Below, one piece after another: positions 47,733 through 60,332 of a stretch of 64,000 nucleotides of DNA. Position 1 is the first letter of the stretch; each line of letters begins with the position of its first letter. This stretch comes from Trachythela sp. YZ-2020 (lineage: Eukaryota > Cnidaria > Anthozoa > Malacalcyonacea > Clavulariidae). Both the position numbers and the translations under genes were made by a program. The DNA lies in contig JADLSH010000388.1 of the NCBI GenBank assembly GCA_016169945.1, forward strand, positions 1,274,001-1,338,000, written 5' to 3'. The notes under the pieces were generated by a model. It was not told the DNA's origin. It saw only the letters and a program-made list of their open reading frames with translations, and made no database searches.

Positions 47733-49778
47733 TTACGATGTTTTACTTAGCGTCATATTACACATAAGATCCAAACCAGAAATTTGTTGTTGAGTTAGGG
47801 GTAGCTGTGCATCGAAATGTGGTATCGTAAGTTCGTAACTGTAGTACCCACCAAAATAGCAGTGTCCATTAGTAACTTGTATATCACAAGATGACGAAAG
47901 TGCAATATGTGGAGTATAGTATAAATGCCACCACCTTGCGGTACATTCTGAGCAAGACTGTCCATTCACACTAATATGACTAGCTTGCTTGCATTCGCCA
48001 TAAAATTTACCCATCAGATCAAAATCTGTGAACACTGCTCGGACGTAATCAGTTTTGTTCTCGACACCATATTGCGGAAAACCGCATGTAGCACGCCAGT
48101 GAGTTGTCTTGTTCCTCAGGTCAGTCATTTCATTCAGACTCATTCGATAGTTGGACCAATTTGGCGTATATTCGTTTGCGGGGACATCAAAATACATTCC
48201 TTTGAATGATTCCAAGAAATCTTTGTTTTCTCTTGTAAAGGACATGATGAGAGTCCACACGGATCCCGGTTCAGACTCCATATCACAGTAAACTGTGCGA
48301 GGTTTTTGTTGCCAATCAAGGATGGTGTAATTCCCCGATGTTTTCCGACCACTGTTAAAGTGGTCAAGACAACTTCCATTTAAATGTGGTTTGATTGCCT
48401 AAAAGAAATTTAACGACCATGGCCGAATTGGTTAAGACAACTTGCCTTGACATGCGGTAATATCTAACATCTTGTGGATGTTTAGCAGGTGCAAAAATCT
48501 AATTATGTACGGGATGTTTTTAGCAAATGTACATGCATAGCTAATCAATCTCTGGGTATGTCTTTGTATAGCTACAAACAAGTGAAAGATGAACCGCACT
48601 AAACCACTGTAACTGACGTCTATTTGCACCTAATAGCTCTCCCTAGAGGTCCATTAAGTGGAGGTCCTTAGACTGAGACGAAATTGTAATATATTGCAAG
48701 AATCGAACCCCGATTTTAAAAGCGACAATAATGTGGACAAAGAAAAGGACATTCTCCAAGCACAAGTTTGAAATTTAGTTTTGGAAAAGACAAGATAGAT
48801 ACCTGGTCAGTTACATTTTCTTTCTTCAGCAGTTTGTTTTCTGATTCGTGTGATATTGCAGGTATCTGATAAAAGGTGTATCTATCATCTTTCAGGAACT
48901 CCAATGAATTTTCATCATTATTCTTGGCTTCATTATGTAATTCACAATTTTCTTCACCATCATTGACAGAAGTAGGTTCAGCATAATTGAAAGACTTGCA
49001 AGTTTTTTCCTCAAAACAGAACAAGACACAATCCAATGGTGTCCGCGCTGTTGAGCTTTTGAAGGCTTTTCGCTGAGATCGAATACCTGGCAAAATTTGA
49101 TAGTGTTTGAGGATATGAAACTGGCAGTAACATGCGCAAAAAGCAATTTTAACTGACTGATTACTTTCATTCGTCTAGGCCATATTAGATTGTGCATTTG
49201 AGGTCGCCAATGTCAGTTGGTTTTTTGAATAAGAAATTCTTAAAAATACGTTACTGCGATACAAATCCAATGTTACTACTAGGTGTTTTCCCAAACAAGT
49301 ATATTTTTCATTTCTAGCAATTATATTGCAATATATCCATAATATCATTAATATTGGATTAGAACAGAAGCAGTGCCTTTTTAAGGCATTTTCACTGGTG
49401 GGGCAAAAGGAAACATTTTTTGTCAAAACGGGGGAATGCGGGCTGTCCTCAGATAATATATATACATTCAAAATAGCGTACACTCGTCCGGGCCAGAATT
49501 GATGTGACTGGGGGGAATCCAATAATTGAGGGATTAGTTCGTTAAAAACGGCCCTGAACGAAAGAGAACAGCGCATTACTATATTGAAAAGCTGCTCTGC
49601 ATGAGTCAATACGAGCACTGTACGTCTGAAATTCGCCTTCAGTAATGTTTTCTACGTATATACCTTGTTTGACTTGATAAACTAGTTCATCATCTCCATA
49701 TTCTTCGGCTTCACCAGTGGCTACGTTCATCGCCAAAATGATCCAGAATATTTTACGTTGAATGTTGTTGGAAATCAT
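47733..49778 (-). CDS. Secreted PAN plus fibrinogen-like protein, copy D (frameshifted C-terminus)
   Basis: Exons (minus order): 49664-49778, 48803-49086, 47733-48398, giving 354 codons in one open frame. Signal peptide MISNNIQRKIFWIILAMNVA. PAN domain with LDCVLFCFEEKTCKSFNYAE and NCELHNEAK. Last exon CLDHFNSGRKTSGNY, VYCDMESEPGSVWTLI, HWRATCGFPQYG, DYVRAVFTDFDLM, CSEC, SCDI. An 8-bp tandem duplication (GTTCGTAA, about 47827-47842) shifts the frame just before the FRCTA segment, so the end reads ELTIPHFDAQ...MTLSKTS instead of FRCTA...WFGSYL. A hAT MITE sits in intron 1. Copies C and D are close relatives with duplicated 3' flanks. Secreted; function unknown. Confidence 0.8.
49371..49556. 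mobile_element. hAT-like MITE in intron 1 of copy D
   Basis: CAGTGCC...GGCCCTG termini, absent from the same place in copy C. The flanks AACAGAAG and AACGAAAG are an imperfect 8-bp target duplication. Confidence 0.7.
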
Positions 49779-50157
49779 GATATAAGAGATCTATAATAGT
49801 TTTAACATATTTATAGATATCTAGCGATGTTTTCAAATGACCTTATCTGCAATGTTCAAATATAATTTAACCTTAGCCCTTCGGTCTAATACTTGCCCAA
49901 CAAATGGTATCTGCGCAGATGTACCTAAAAGGTCGAAAGGTTTTAGCTGAGCGAAAAGTAATCCGGAAAAATTATAATTCATGTTCATTTTGCTTGGCTC
50001 TACTCTTAAGCATGCCGCATTCCAAATATCACAACACGTTTTCATCACAATTTCCAATGAATAATTTTAACGACCACGTATCTAAATAACTAGATAATGT
50101 ACTTAACTGTTTTCAATAAATATATATAATTATATGTATTAAATATTAAAAAATTAC

Positions 50158-50250
50158 CTTTTACAACTTCGGCTAGTTTAGAAAAAGTCGTTTTCGATGT
50201 CTCCTCCTCAAAGATCTGCAGTAAACTGAACCAAGACGTGACTATATATA
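50158..50250 (-). promoter_or_regulatory. TATA box and 5'-UTR exon of copy D
   Basis: On the minus strand TATATATAGT (50250-50241) lies about 30 bases before a segment that runs to a donor at 50157 (AAAAG then gtaatt). The segment matches that upstream of copy B. Exon 1 with the ATG at 49778 lies about 380 bases further on, so intron 1 of the transcript would be in the 5' UTR. Confidence 0.55.
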
Positions 50251-50654
50251 GACAGCTACAATATGGTCGTTATGTCTCGAATGAACTATTTGTTTAATTA
50301 TCGGCTAATTACCTGCATTCTTCTCACACGAAGTGCTAAAAACCATATTTAATATACCAATTACCGGCAGAAGTAGTATATTGAACCGAAATATAGCTAG
50401 ATATACAAATTTAAGAGAAATATCAAGGCATCACACGAGAAATCTATCCCGTAATTGACTTTGAAAGTTTGAAAAAGCATAATTTAACTTATGTCAAACC
50501 TGCTTGCGCTAGACTGTAGCGGTCATATTATAATTTTGTACTTTACAATATAAACTATATCACTGATATAAACTATATCACAATAGTTCCAAGCTCTGTA
50601 CATGAAGGCTACAAAGCTAATAGTCTTGATAAGAAAACAAACATTTGAAGGATT

Positions 50655-51980
50655 ATTTTATCACAATAATCAATATATCTGTGTTCAGCACCGTTAAGCT
50701 ACCTATAATACCTATTGCGCATTTGATCATATACTATAGCATGTTAATTTGCGCAACATAAATATTAAATATTATTATTATACAAGCAATGCAATATTTT
50801 GTCATAATAAAATTTAGACATATTTAACCGGCAAAGTAAACTAAAGCACGAACAAGGCACATCACGCTACTAACTACCAGACGAAGTGCGTGCCTTCGCT
50901 CGAAACGTCGAATTTCATGCTTAATTTTCAGATCGTTTGATCCGAAAGACCCAAAGGATATTGTAGAAAACATTTTCGTGTTCAAAATATCCATTTAGGG
51001 ACCAAAAGAAGAATTTGTTATATTTTGGACCCACTAAGATGGTCTTTTAGGACCCACTAAGATGGAAGTTTGCTAAACGACTAAACTCAATTTTGTATGA
51101 ATATTGTTTCTTTGATATAATCACGATACATTACCATTCATTGACTACTAAGATATCATTATTTTCAATGAAGAAGTTGGTTTTTTTTGTACGATTTAAT
51201 TTCCTGCAGCCTAAACTCAATATTTTCGCGCTGTTCAAACTCGTGCACCTTAAAAAGGAACAAAATGAGATGATATTTGCCTAATTAGATGTTCTGAATT
51301 ATTATGTTTTAAATAAATAATTTAAAGTTTTAAGGAATGTTTAGACGTCGGCTTGGCTCTGTTTAAAACAAAAAGTCTTTGTCCTTACCCCGCCGCCAAG
51401 GTGCGTTGGATTCGTTTGCACAAAAACACGACATGTTTTTAGTCTTTTCAAAAATTTGTTTTTGGCTATTTTGACAGCTGGCTAACTCCTGCCTAATATA
51501 TTCCCTTTAATACCTATTTTGACAATGCCTCATAAAAAAAATATCGAAAAGTTGGACTGAGTTTGTATGTAGCTATATATGAGGCAGGGGCCCAACTTCG
51601 AGCGTTAAGACAAATTTCTCTCTGTTCTCTCCGGCTTGCTAAGTGTGTCGTATGAGGATAATACACTGTAAATTAAAAAGGGCTGAAAAGCATGTGATTC
51701 ACTGTAAAGCGTGTGATTCACTGTAAAATTAAAAAGGACTGAAAAGCAAAAACCTTTTTCCTGTCGTTTTTGACCGAAAAACTTCACTTTTTTAGCTGTT
51801 TCAGCCATTTTCAACAGGCTTACATAGCCTCGAAAGGCAATAGAACTCGCGGCACCATGTTACCACGGCATTATTTATTAATCAATCTTTCACTTTTAAG
51901 TGTGAATAAAAGCAATATATATTACAAAGTTATGTGCCTAATATAGAGCAACCGAAAAGTTGCGACTGAAGAACTAGCTG
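50655..51980. repeat. Long repeat unit 1 (about 1.33 kb)
   Basis: Starts TTTTATCACAATAATCAATA and ends CGAAAAGTTGCGACTGAAG..CTGG. Close match to units at 51981, 53213 and 58812. It carries an extra insert of about 75 bp near 50707-50780. ORFs inside are not conserved between units, so it is non-coding. Confidence 0.9.
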
Positions 51981-53212
51981 GTTTTTATCACAATAATCAA
52001 TATATCTGTGTTCAGCACCGTTAAGCTACCTATACAAGCAATGCAATATTTTGTCATAAGAAAATTTAGACATATTTAACCGACAAAGTAAACCAAAGCA
52101 CGAACAAGGCACATCACGCTACTAACTACCAGACGAAGTGCGTGCCTTCGCTCGAAACGTCGAATTCCATGCTTAATTTTCAGATCGTTTGATCCGAAAG
52201 ACCCAAATGATATTGTAGAAAACATTTTCGTGTTCAAAATATCCATTTAGGGACCAAAAGAAGAATTTGTTATATTTTGGACCCACTAAGATGGTCTTTT
52301 AGGACCCACTAAGATGGAAGTTTGCTAAACGACTAAACTCAATTTTGTATGAATATTGTTTCTTTGGTAACCACGATACATTACCATTCATGGACTATTA
52401 AGATATCATTATTTTCAATGAAGAAGTTATTTTTTTGTACGATTTAATTTCCCGCAGCCTAAATTCAATATTTTCGGGCTGTTCAAACTCGTGCACCTTA
52501 AAAAGGAACAACATGATATTTGCCTAATTAGATGTTCTGAATTATTATGTTTTAAATAAATAATTTAAAGTTTTAAGGAATGTTTAGACGTCGTCTTGGC
52601 TCTGTTTAAAACGAAAAGCCTTTGTCCTTACCCCGCCGTCAAGCTGCGTTAGATTCGTTTGCACAAAAACACGACATGTTTTTAGTCTTTTCAAAAATTT
52701 GTTTTTGGCTATTTTGACAGCTGGCTAACTCCTGCCTAATATATTCCCTTTAATACCTATTTTGACAATGCCTCATCAAAAAATATCGAAAAGTTGGACT
52801 GAGTTTGTATGTAGCTATATATGAGGCAGGGGCCCAACTTCGAGCGTTAAGACAAATTTCCCTCTGTTCTCTCCGGCTTGCTAAGTGTGTCGTATGTGGA
52901 TAATACACTGTAAATTAAAAAGGGCTGAAAAGCATGTGATTCACTGTAAAGCGTGTGATTCACTGTAAATTAAAAAGGGCTGAAAAGCAAAAACCTTTTT
53001 CCTGTCGTTTCTGACCGGAAAACGGCACTTTTGGAGCTGTTTCAGCCCTTTTCAACAGGCTTACATAGCCTCGAAAGGCAATAGAACTCGCGGCACCATG
53101 TTACCACAGGATTATTTATTAATCAATCTTTCGTGAATAAAAGCAATATATATTACAAAGTTATGTGCCTAATATAGAGCAACCGAAAAGTTGCGACTCA
53201 AAAACTAGCTGG
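51981..53212. repeat. Long repeat unit 2 (about 1.23 kb)
   Basis: Head-to-tail with unit 1. It includes the CCAGACGAAGTGCGTGCCTT / CGCTCGAAACGTCGAA motif near 52131-52165 and a short tandem (GTGTGATTCACTGTAAA) near its end. Confidence 0.9.
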
Positions 53213-54623
53213 TTTTTATCACAATAATCAATATATCTGTGTTCAGCACCGTTAAGCTACCTATACAAGCAATGCAATGTTTTGTCATAAGAAAATTTAG
53301 ACATATTTAACCGGCAAAGTAAACTAAAGCACGAACAAGGCACATCACGCTACTAACTACCAGACGAAGTGCGTGCCTTCGCTCGAAACGTCGAATTTCT
53401 TGCTTAGTTTTTCAGGTCGTTTGATCCGAAAGACCCAAAGCATATTGTAGAAAACATTTTCGTGTTCAAAATATACATTTAGGGACCAAAAGAAGAATTT
53501 GTTATATTTTGGACCCACTAAGGTGGTCTTTTACTTCTAAAAATTTCGCTGATAAATTAAATGGAAATTTAACGACATATTGTCTGGAATTTTTCCTAAA
53601 CGACCAAACACAATTTTGTATGAATATTGTTTCTTTGGTAACCACGATACATTACCATTCATTGACTAAGATATCATTATTTTCAATGAAGAAGTTATTT
53701 GTTTGTATACGATTTAATTTCTGCAGCCTAAACTCAATATTTTCGCGCTGTTCAAACTCGTGCACCTTAAAAAGGAACAACATGAGATGATATTTGCCTA
53801 ATTAGATGTTCTGAATTATTATGTTTTAAATAAATAATTTAAAGTTTTAAGGAATGTTTAGACGTCGGCTTGGCTCTGTTAAAAACGAAAAGCCTTTGTC
53901 CTTACCCCGCCGCGCCAAGCTGTGTTAAAAGCACGACATGTTTTTAGTCTTTTCAAAAATTTGTTTTTGGCTATTTTGACAGCTGACTAACTCCTGCCTA
54001 ATATATTCCCTTTAATACCTATTTTGACAATGCCTCATAAAGAAAATATCGAAAAGTTGGACTGAGTTTGTATGTAGCTATATATGAGGCAGGGGCCCAA
54101 CTTCGAGCGTTAAGACAAATTTCTCTCTGTTCTCTCCGGCTTGCTAAGTGTGTCGTATGAGGATAATACACTGTAAATTAAAAAGGGCTGAAAAGCGTGT
54201 GATTCACTGTAAAGCGTGTGATTCACTGTAAATAGACTCTTTCGATAATTACGTCATTTGGCCTGGGAGCCTCACTCCCACGAAGAGTGGGCCAATCACG
54301 TTTCGTCTTGATGCACGAAAGCGAGGATCCCAGGCCAAATAGGCGGATGTGACGTAATTATCGAAAGAGTGTATTGAAAAGGGCTGAAAAGCAAAAACCT
54401 TTTCCTGTCATTTTTGACAGGAAAACGGCACTTTTTGAGCTGTTTCAGCCCTTTTCAACAGGCTTACATAGCCTCGAAAGGCAATAGAACTCGAGACACC
54501 ATGTTACTACAGGATTATTTATTAATCAATCTTTCACTTTAAGTGTGAATAAAAGCAATATATATTACAAAGTTATATGTGCCTAATATAGAGCAACCGA
54601 AAAGTTGCGACTCAAAAACTAGT
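53213..54623. repeat. Long repeat unit 3 (about 1.41 kb, with MITE)
   Basis: Head-to-tail with unit 2 and continuing into the 3' flank of copy E. Carries a private MITE (54236-54370) and an extra segment near 53530-53605 that unit 4 shares. Confidence 0.9.
54236..54370. mobile_element. MITE with 21-bp TIRs inside repeat unit 3
   Basis: ACTCTTTCGATAATTACGTC at 54236 is complementary to 54350-54370. A second pair (TTGGCCTGGGA / TCCCAGGCCAA) lies inside. Absent from units 1, 2 and 4. Confidence 0.88.
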
Positions 54624-54829
54624 GTCCCTCATTTCCACAATTCGAATTCTAAACCGAAATATTCCATGCAATCGATCCATATAGCTATGTCCGCCTATGA
54701 TAATCTACATGTCCTTGCATGCATATATACAGATAGGTAACAGACTAACAGGAGTATACGATGAGGGTAGAAATAATACTAGATTCGTGCAAAAATTTAC
54801 GATATGCACATGCGTCGTATGAAGTTATA

Positions 54830-56564
54830 TCAAACATAAGATCCAAACCAGTAATTCGTTGTTGCTGTTGGAGATTCTGTACAACGAAATGTGGGACTGT
54901 ATTTCTCGTACGCACCAAAATAGCTGTTTCCACTTTTATCACTTTTTATATCGCAAACATCGTTCGGAATGGCAGCGATATGCGGGGTAGAGCCATTACC
55001 CTGCCACCAGTGTGCGGTACATTCTGAACAAGACTGTCCCATGACACTTATATAACTCACTTTCATGCATTCGTCATAAAATTCGCCCATCAGATCAAAA
55101 TCTGTAAACACAGCCCGGACGTAATCAGTGTTGTTATCGACACCATATTGTGGAAAACTACATGTAACTCGCCAGTGGGTTGTCATCTTCTTTATGAAAG
55201 TCATTACACCCGCACCCATTCGATATTTGGACCAGTTGGGAGTGTATGGGTTTTTCCCGGCCCTTTCATACATTGGTGACTTTCGGAATGGTTTGCGATC
55301 TTTATTTTCTCTCGCGAAAGACATGATAAGAGTCCAAACTGATCCCGGTTCAGATTCCATGTCACAGTAAACTGTGCGAGTTTCTTGTCCCTTATGAAGG
55401 ATGGTGTAATTACCCGACTTTTTACTACCATGGTTGAAATGGTCAAGACAAGTTCTGTTTAATGGAGGTGTGTTGGGCTAAAATGGAAATGTAGAACAAT
55501 TATATAGTGTTTGTTTTATGTATCACAAAACTGACAACTGTCACTCTTTGTTTAGCATGCTGTTGTAGAATCGGTAAACGAATTGATAATACCAAAGGAA
55601 CATATCTTCTGCTGTAAACAAAGAAGCCTAACCAACGCTAGAGAACATAATTGCAACTGCCGCTAGAAAAATACCTGCCCTCTCTCAGTGAATCAATTAG
55701 TGAGCAAATAAACAAATGAAACAAAATTACTGCATTTTGTATACATAGTGTATTTTCCCTCCGTTGTTGAGAAGAGGAACAGATACGAGGTAGAATTTGC
55801 TTGCCAATAAAGCAAGATAGATACCTGAGATGTTGCATTTTCTGTTGTCCGTGTGTTTTCTGATTCGTGTAATGCTCCAGGTATGTGATAAAAGGTGTAT
55901 CTATCATCTTTCACCAACTTCCATGAATTTTCCTTGGTTGCATTGTGTAATTCACAATTTTCCTGACCATCTCCGAGAGAGGTATATTCAGCAAAATTGA
56001 ACGCCTTGCAATTTTTCTCCAGACAAAAAAACCACAGTGCAATGACGTCTTAGCTTTTGAGCTGATGAATGCTTCGCGTTGGGATCGAACACCTGAAAAA
56101 ATTAATATTTGTAGCGCGGTGTTAAAATCAAAATGCGCAACAAGGGATATAGTCGATTTATTAAATTCAAATGGAGTTGAATCATGCACTTGCAGGGTTC
56201 TATTCCTAGTTTTGTAACATTCAGAATGTTTTTGAGCAAGGTATTTGACTTCATTTGAACACCACAATTTACTATTCTTACACTACTGACGAAAAGCAAT
56301 ATCAACGATGTAAACATTTGGTCTGACTCATCAAGAAATAATTACTTTTAAATCGTTCGCTTTTATAGCCAATTTTTTTTATATTAGTTGCAAAGTAAGT
56401 TTGATTATCTTGTTAAATGATGTTTACTACGCACCTTGTTTGCTTCGAAAAAATATTTGAGCTTGTCCATTTGCTTTTCTCCTAAAAGCTACACCCATGA
56501 TCACAGAGATGTTGTGTAGCAACACTGTCACGAATAGTTTTCTTTGAATGGAACCGAGAATCAT
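54830..56564 (-). pseudogene. Secreted PAN plus fibrinogen-like protein, copy E (1-bp frameshift in PAN exon)
   Basis: Exons (minus order): 56435-56564, 55825-56092, 54830-55477. Exon 1 gives a signal peptide (MILGSIQRKLFVTVLLHNIS) and ends in phase 1. The last exon is fully open for 215 residues: CLDHFNHGSKKSGNY, VYCDMESEPGSVW, HWRVTCSFPQYG, DYVRAVFTDFDLM, CSEC, CDIKSDK, FRCTESPTATTNYWFGSYV. In the PAN exon a run of seven T (about 56026-56032) should be eight to keep LHCGFFCLEKNCKAFNFAE in frame, so the frame breaks before the second Cys. It is either a young pseudogene or a homopolymer sequencing error; everything else looks functional. The PAN exon also lacks four to five codons relative to copies B-D. 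Confidence 0.75.
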
Positions 56565-57014
56565 GATAGTCAATAAATAATGAGGTTCTAGCGAAAAGGG
56601 AATTGTGAACGATGCTCAGATCGTTTGCCAACGCTAGCCCAATGTAGAGTGCATTACCTTACATGTGTATTGATAAAATAGGACTTATTTATGTAAAATT
56701 GTAATTAAAAGTACTATGCTGATAAAATATTAATTGTTTTCACAATATTATTATAAGTTACACTCAGGTATACTTAAAGTGGCCCCCTTTACAGTTAGTG
56801 GAATTTAAAACACGATTTATATAGTCAGACGTGATTCTCGCGTCCCTCGCGTGAAATATTCGTTGTCTTTTTTAAACAGGCAGCGGGAAAGTTGTTTTTT
56901 TAGTGCTTATCATCGACGAAAGTCGCCAGTTTTTATTACAAATCCTGAATCTTTGAAACTCAGGCAGTACATATGTTGTTAGCCAATTTCTAAGCTTTCG
57001 TTTAGTATTCACAC

Positions 57015-57352
57015 CATAGATATCTTATATACACTAGATAGCGCATCTCTTTTAGTAAAATTGAAGCCAGGAATATTTCAGCGGTTTTCCCCATTTGAAT
57101 GGATGGCGGCCATATTGCTCGTTCCCACTCGCTAATAAACACTTAAAAGACACCAATAACTTTCATGATTTGAATAGTTTAAAATTGTATTTGGGATAGG
57201 TTTAACCGAATGTTTAAGTTCGCTGTTTAAGAAATAAAAAAATATACGAATCTTGTCATTTCATGGGAACGACCTGAGACTGCAGTCACGGCTTCAATTT
57301 TTGACTTGCGGAATAATTAGATGCACTATCTAGTGTATTTAAGATATCTATG
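57015..57352. mobile_element. hAT MITE with perfect 8-bp TSD ATTCACAC
   Basis: 34-bp TIRs CATAGATATCTTATATACAC... and ...TAAGATATCTATG. ATTCACAC at 57007-57014 and 57353-57360. Non-coding interior. Confidence 0.92.
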
Positions 57353-57897
57353 ATTCACACGTATTTACGTTCAGCATTGTCCTTTATAAAATGTTGCTAG
57401 ACTGAAATGAACTAGCTCTTTCTATTTAACTCAATTCAGATCTATCTGCTGAATAGAACTACTAGAGTATACTAGAGTATACAAACATTTGTGATTTCGG
57501 TTTTATAGTCCAGGAGGAGAAGGGGGGGGGGTATCGTCACCCGAAGAGGGAATTTATGAAAAGTAGCGATTCTAGTTAAGTTCGATGCGCTGATATCAAA
57601 AATCGATGTTATACAGAGAATTAGTGGGGCCTTCTGCCTCGTTTTCATGCATTTAGCCTCGTTTTGGTGTATATATAAGGGTATGACGTCATCCAACAAG
57701 GAATGTTACGAAAGTGAGTGATTTTGGTCAAGTTCAATGCGCTGATTGGAAATATGGAAATATTGGGGCCAAATGTCTCTTATTTCATACATTAAGGTTC
57801 GCTATTAGCCATAATATTTGGAACAAAGTAGCACCATCGCCAGCCTTACTATTTTGTAACCAAAAATTAACTATTGCAATCAATTATAAGACCTAAG

Positions 57898-58131
57898 GCT
57901 TTTGGTGGATGTGGCAGAGAGACGCAGCATTTCCTAACAGCTTTGGCCGATAAGATTGCCATGAAGAAGCATCTAAATCCAAGCATAGTTGTGAGCTGAT
58001 TACGGAAAAAGATTGCGTTTGCACTCATTCGCGCCCAAGTAATTTGTATTCGTAGAAGTCGTTCGTGGCGTTGTTCAGGAGTTCCATTTAGATCGGACAT
58101 TGAACTGTCGGAGAAAAACTCTAACTTTTAA
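57898..58131 (+). mobile_element. Transposon ORF C-terminal remnant
   Basis: The + frame from GCTTTTGGTGGATGT reads AFGGCGRETQHFLTALADKI, then NPSIVVS-stop-LRKKIAFALIRAQVICIRRSRS and on to DIELSEKNSNF and TAA. The pattern (G)GG(M/C)G..A..F...LA..., WLR..(I/L)(A/S)F(A/S)L(I/L)R......C(I/L)R.SRS is one I recognise from transposon-encoded proteins common in invertebrate genomes. The in-frame TGA falls where Trp is usual, so it is dead. The exact element class is not certain. Confidence 0.6.
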
Positions 58132-58811
58132 TTGATTAAACTTTTAAGTATGATTTCGTACGTAAGAACTATAAATACTTGTATATTTTGTATATCTTAT
58201 TCCTGTATTTTAGCCTTTCCTTTGGTGTACAATATTAATAAAATGTTTATTATTGTAAGACCTATATTCAAAATTTGACCTCCTCAGTGTCACATACCTC
58301 ATCATCGTCGGAGCAGGAAGCGTTAACTGCTGTTTTGTCATTTAGAAGAAGCTCTTTGATGCAATCAGACTAGGAAATGTTGCTTCAGACCACGTTTCCA
58401 TCTTTACCTCACCCATGCTCTTCCGGGCTCTTTAATGGTTTTCATGTTTGTAGGAAATATAGTTGGAACACTCCCAGAGCTCTCCCTGCGCATTGGAAAT
58501 GCTTTTGCGAGTTAAAAAGGTTCAAATAATTCGTAATGCTGACGTCAGCATTATTTTCAAATGGCGTTAAAAACCTTTTCAAACCTAACGCAAAAAACGT
58601 AGGTTAGCTTTCAGACGCAATCTATAGTATCATAGTAAACAGAATATAAACATTTGTTATAAAACACGTCATTTCTTGAGCATTTTTATTTGGGCCGCCA
58701 TGTTGGATGGCCGAGGTGGATTTGTCAATATTTGACCAGGCTATAATATTAATGGCATATATTATTTTGTATCAAATTCACTTGGAGTATATTAACTGTA
58801 GAAAAAGCTGG

Positions 58812-60086
58812 TTTTTATCACAATAATCAGTATATCTGTGTTCAGCACCGTTAAGCTACCTATAACAAGCAATGCAATATTTTGTCATAAGAAAATTTAG
58901 ACATATTTAACCGGCAAAGTAAACTAAAGCACGAACAAGGCTCATCACGCTACTAACTACCAGACGAAGTGCGTGCCTTCGCTCGAAACGTCGAATTTCT
59001 TGCTTATTTTTCAGGTCGTGTGATCCGAAAGACCCAAAGCATATTGTAGAAAACATTTTCGTGTTCAAAATATCCATTTAGGGACCAAAAGAAGAATTTG
59101 TTATATTTTGGACCCACTAAGGTGGTCTTTTACTTCTAAAAATTTCGCTGATAAATTAAATGGAAATTTAACGACATATTGTCTGGAATTTTTCCTAAAC
59201 GACTAAACACAATTTTGTATGAATATTGTTTCTTTGGTAACCACGATACATTACCATTCATTGACTATTAAGATATCATTATTTTCAATGAAGAAGTTAT
59301 TTTTTTGTACGATTTAATTTCCCGCAGCCTAAATTCAATATTTTCGGGTTGTTCAAACTCGTGCACCTTAAAAAGGAACAACATGAGATGATATTTGCCT
59401 AATTAGATGTTCTGATTTATTATGTTTTAAATAAATAATTTAAAGTTTTAAGGAATGTTTAGACGTCGGCTTGGCTCTGTTTAAAACGAAAAGCCTTTGT
59501 CCTTACCCCGCCGCCAAGCTGCGTTAGATTCGTTTGCACAAAAACACGACATGTTTTTAGTCTTTTCAAAAATTTGTTTTTGGCTATTTTGACAGCTGGC
59601 TAACTCCTGCCTAATATATTCCCTTTAATACCTATTTTGACAATGCCTCATCAAAAAATATCGAAAAGTTGGACTGAGTTTGTATGTAGCTATATATGAG
59701 GCAGGGGCCCAACTTCGAGCGTTAAGACAAATTTCCACTCTGATACTCTCTCCGGCTTGCTAAGTGTGTCGTATGTGGATACACACACTGTAAATTAAAA
59801 AGGGCTGAAAAGCATGTGATTCACTGTAAAGCGTGTGATTCACTGTAAATTAAAAAGGGCTGAAAAGCAAAAACCTTTTTCCTGTCGTTTTTGACCGGAA
59901 AACGGCACTTCAACAGGCTTACATAGCCTCGGAATGCAATAGAATTCGATACACTATAATGTTACTATACAACATTATTTATTAAATCAATAATCTTTCA
60001 CTATAGGTGTGAATAAAAGCAATATTTTTACAAAGTTACATATGCCTAATAATAGAGGAACTGAAAAGTTACGACTGAAAAACTAG
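58812..60086. repeat. Long repeat unit 4 (about 1.28 kb)
   Basis: Fourth copy of the 50655 unit, separated from unit 3 by copy E and placed in the same position relative to copy F as unit 3 is to copy E. It therefore belongs to the gene-duplication block. Confidence 0.9.
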
Positions 60087-60332
60087 CGTTCCTCTAGTTT
60101 TACACTTATATACCAGCACAATTCGAATTAATAAACCCAAATGTCCCATGCCATCGATCCATATAGCTATATCAGCCTATGATAATCTATATGTCCTTGC
60201 ATGCATATATACAGACAGGTAATAGGAGTACACGATGAGGGTAATACTAGATTCGTGCAAAAATTTAGTACGATATGTACATAGTGTTCAACTTTTCTAG
60301 TTCGTCGAGGCTGCGTAGTATATAAACTCATA

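Larger units (their letters stand above)
56565..60332. other. Spacer between copies E and F
   Basis: Contains a hAT MITE (57015-57352), a transposon ORF remnant (57898-58131), filler with no recognisable gene, and long repeat unit 4 (58812-60086), which runs into the 3' flank of copy F. Confidence 0.6.

Noticed and set aside
51093..51284. ORFs of 60-93 codons in the long repeat units
   Set aside because: Reading frames are not kept open between units 1-4, so not coding.
57867..58100. 77-codon minus ORF preceded by an acceptor-like site
   Set aside because: The + strand carries the recognisable transposon protein end; this is its shadow.
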